Origin: Isoptericola cucumis
GTDB taxonomy: Bacteria; Actinomycetota; Actinomycetes; Actinomycetales; Cellulomonadaceae
Length of the DNA: 64,000 nt
Assembly: GCF_014635665.1 (NCBI RefSeq)
Contig: NZ_BMDG01000008.1
Span: 124,001 to 188,000, forward strand
Direction: 5' to 3'
In this document: one piece after another, positions 62,915-64,000 of the stretch
Position numbering within the stretch: position 1 is the first letter of the stretch
Layout of the letters: each line of letters begins with the position of its first letter
Translations under genes and position numbers: made by a program
Notes under the pieces: generated by a model
Told to the model about the DNA's origin: nothing
Seen by the model: the letters and a program-made list of their open reading frames with translations, nothing else
Databases searched by the model: none

Positions 62915-64000
62915 TCAGCGCTTGGGGAACCCCGCGCCCGGCTTGTCCTCGTCCAGGTCCTCGATGTGCTCGAACTCGGTGGGCCGGTGCCGCACCGCAC
63001 GGTTGTAGATCCAGGTGAGGAAGGACAGCACCACGCCGACGGCGAGGAGCCCGCCCGCGATGGCGTACTGCTCCTGCTGGTCCGCCGACCGCGCCCACGG
63101 CCCCGCGAGGTACGCGCAGGTGATCGCGCCGAGCAGGGCGACCCACGACTTGGTGCGGAAGTGCTCGTGCTGCACGGGCTGACGACGCAGCACCAGCAAC
63201 GCCACGTTCACGACGGCGAACACGACCAGGAGCAGCAGCGACGTCGTCCCGCCGAGCAGGCTGATGGCGTTCGAGCCGGACTCGGTGCCGCTGGCGGGCA
63301 CGACGTAGAGGATGAGCCCGAACGCGATGAGCGTGGTGACGATGATCGACACCCACGGGGTGTGGCGGGTGCGGTGCACCTTGCCGAAGGCGCGCGGGAG
63401 CACCCCCTGGTTCGCCAGCCCGTACAGCAGGCGCGAAGCCATGAGCATGTTGATCAACGCGGAGTTCGCGACCGCGAACATCCCGATGAACGGGAAGATC
63501 GTGTCGAACGGCAGGTTCGGCGCCCCCGCCGCGACGACCTGCGTGAGCGCGGAGCCCTTCGACTCGTCCGTCAGGTCGCCCACCGGCACGAGGGCCACCG
63601 CGGTGATCGCGACCAGCACGTAGATCAGCCCGGTGATCGACAGACCCGTGAGCATCACGCGCGGGAAGTCCTTCACCGGGTCCCGGCACTCCTCGGCCAT
63701 GTTCACCGAGTCCTCGAAGCCGACCATGGCGAAGAAGGCGAGCGTGGTGGCCGCGGTGACGGCGAGGAACACGCTCTTGTCGTCGGCGCTCTCGAAGACG
63801 ACGACGCGGGAGAAGTCGGCCCGTCCCTGCGTCACGGCCCAGAGGCCGACGAAGATGATGAGGAGCAGCCCGGACAGCTCCACGATCGTCAGGACGACGT
63901 TCGCCTTGACGCTCTCCCCCACGCCACGGAAGTTGATGATCGCCACGAGGGTCATGAAGCCGAGCGCGATGAGCAGCAGGCCCGGGCCACCGGCCTCGAG
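62915..64000 (-). CDS. APC-superfamily amino acid permease (5' end outside window)
   Basis: C-terminal 361 residues of an amino acid/polyamine/cation permease. About nine transmembrane helices are visible, with the motif LAFFAMVGFEDSVNMAEECRDP near the conserved sixth-helix region (FxGFE, conserved in APC porters) and MLMASRLLYGLANQGVLPRAFG in the loop before helix 8-9. The N-terminal helices with the substrate-binding GSG motif lie beyond the right edge. The C-terminus is a short charged tail (EHIEDLDEDKPGAG). It converges on the DctA-like gene. Confidence 0.88.
   Translation of the reverse strand, partial: LEAGGPGLLLIALGFMTLVAIINFRGVGESVKANVVLTIVELSGLLLIIFVGLWAVTQGRADFSRVVVFESADDKSVFLAVTAATTLAFFAMVGFEDSVNMAEECRDPVKDFPRVMLTGLSITGLIYVLVAITAVALVPVGDLTDESKGSALTQVVAAGAPNLPFDTIFPFIGMFAVANSALINMLMASRLLYGLANQGVLPRAFGKVHRTRHTPWVSIIVTTLIAFGLILYVVPASGTESGSNAISLLGGTTSLLLLVVFAVVNVALLVLRRQPVQHEHFRTKSWVALLGAITCAYLAGPWARSADQQEQYAIAGGLLAVGVVLSFLTWIYNRAVRHRPTEFEHIEDLDEDKPGAGFPKR

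Overview
The window is 64 kb of very GC-rich (about 74 percent by eye) actinobacterial chromosome. Many GTG starts, 1- to 4-base stop/start overlaps, Ala/Gly/Pro-rich proteins, a perfect actinobacterial LexA box, MetPS, PASTA, excalibur and DUF222/HNH proteins, and an alditol oxidase all point to Micrococcales, most likely Cellulomonadaceae or Promicromonosporaceae. The genus is an inference. I see no rRNA, tRNA, CRISPR array, prophage or insertion sequence. It reads as chromosomal backbone with some accessory genes.

Layout. 1-8.6 kb: start of a branched-chain amino acid binding lipoprotein (runs off the left edge), an aldo/keto reductase, a cold-shock protein with a structured leader, a 1280-residue nuclease/exonuclease/SF1 helicase (TM0106 family) and an excalibur membrane protein. 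8.7-16.2 kb: an ECF sigma factor with its membrane partner, a secreted protein, a polar amino acid ABC importer with a visible promoter/operator, and the methionine importer metP-metS ending at a 52-base perfect palindrome. 16.2-22 kb: alditol oxidase, a YcaQ/AlkZ-like winged-helix protein coupled to a STAS protein, a YbaK deacylase, and a VanY-type carboxypeptidase with three PASTA domains. 22.2-29.2 kb: 5-oxoprolinase genes pxpA and a fused pxpBC with a 78-base palindrome at its domain junction, then an ABC exporter plus NarL-type two-component operon.

29.4-39.2 kb: a DAACS symporter preceded by a 22-residue leader peptide of the actinobacterial cysteine-attenuation type, then histidine utilisation (hutG; hutH-hutU-hutI; IclR regulator hutR with a 16-base palindromic operator). 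hutG is separated from hutI by a TetR/membrane protein pair. 39.3-49 kb: an SOS-controlled DUF222/HNH nuclease, M20 amidohydrolase, lipoprotein, siderophore-interacting protein, PPOX protein, an epoxide hydrolase remnant, a D-2-hydroxyacid dehydrogenase, a DUF4190-like protein, and an RclA-type flavoprotein followed by an aldo/keto reductase. 49-64 kb: HrpA helicase, AI-2E family permease, GH114-like protein, an unknown membrane protein, APH-type kinase, PspC, macrodomain hydrolase, a CitAB/DcuSR-type two-component system divergent from a DctA-type symporter, and an APC permease that runs off the right edge.

Functional themes: uptake of amino acids and organic acids (Liv, polar amino acid ABC, MetPS, probable cystine symporter, DctA, APC), and conversion of histidine or 5-oxoproline to glutamate. 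Control is local: operators, promoters and leader structures can be read directly for several operons. Three very long, nearly loopless inverted repeats (14330-14381, 23676-23753, 62841-62899) are the most conspicuous non-coding structures.
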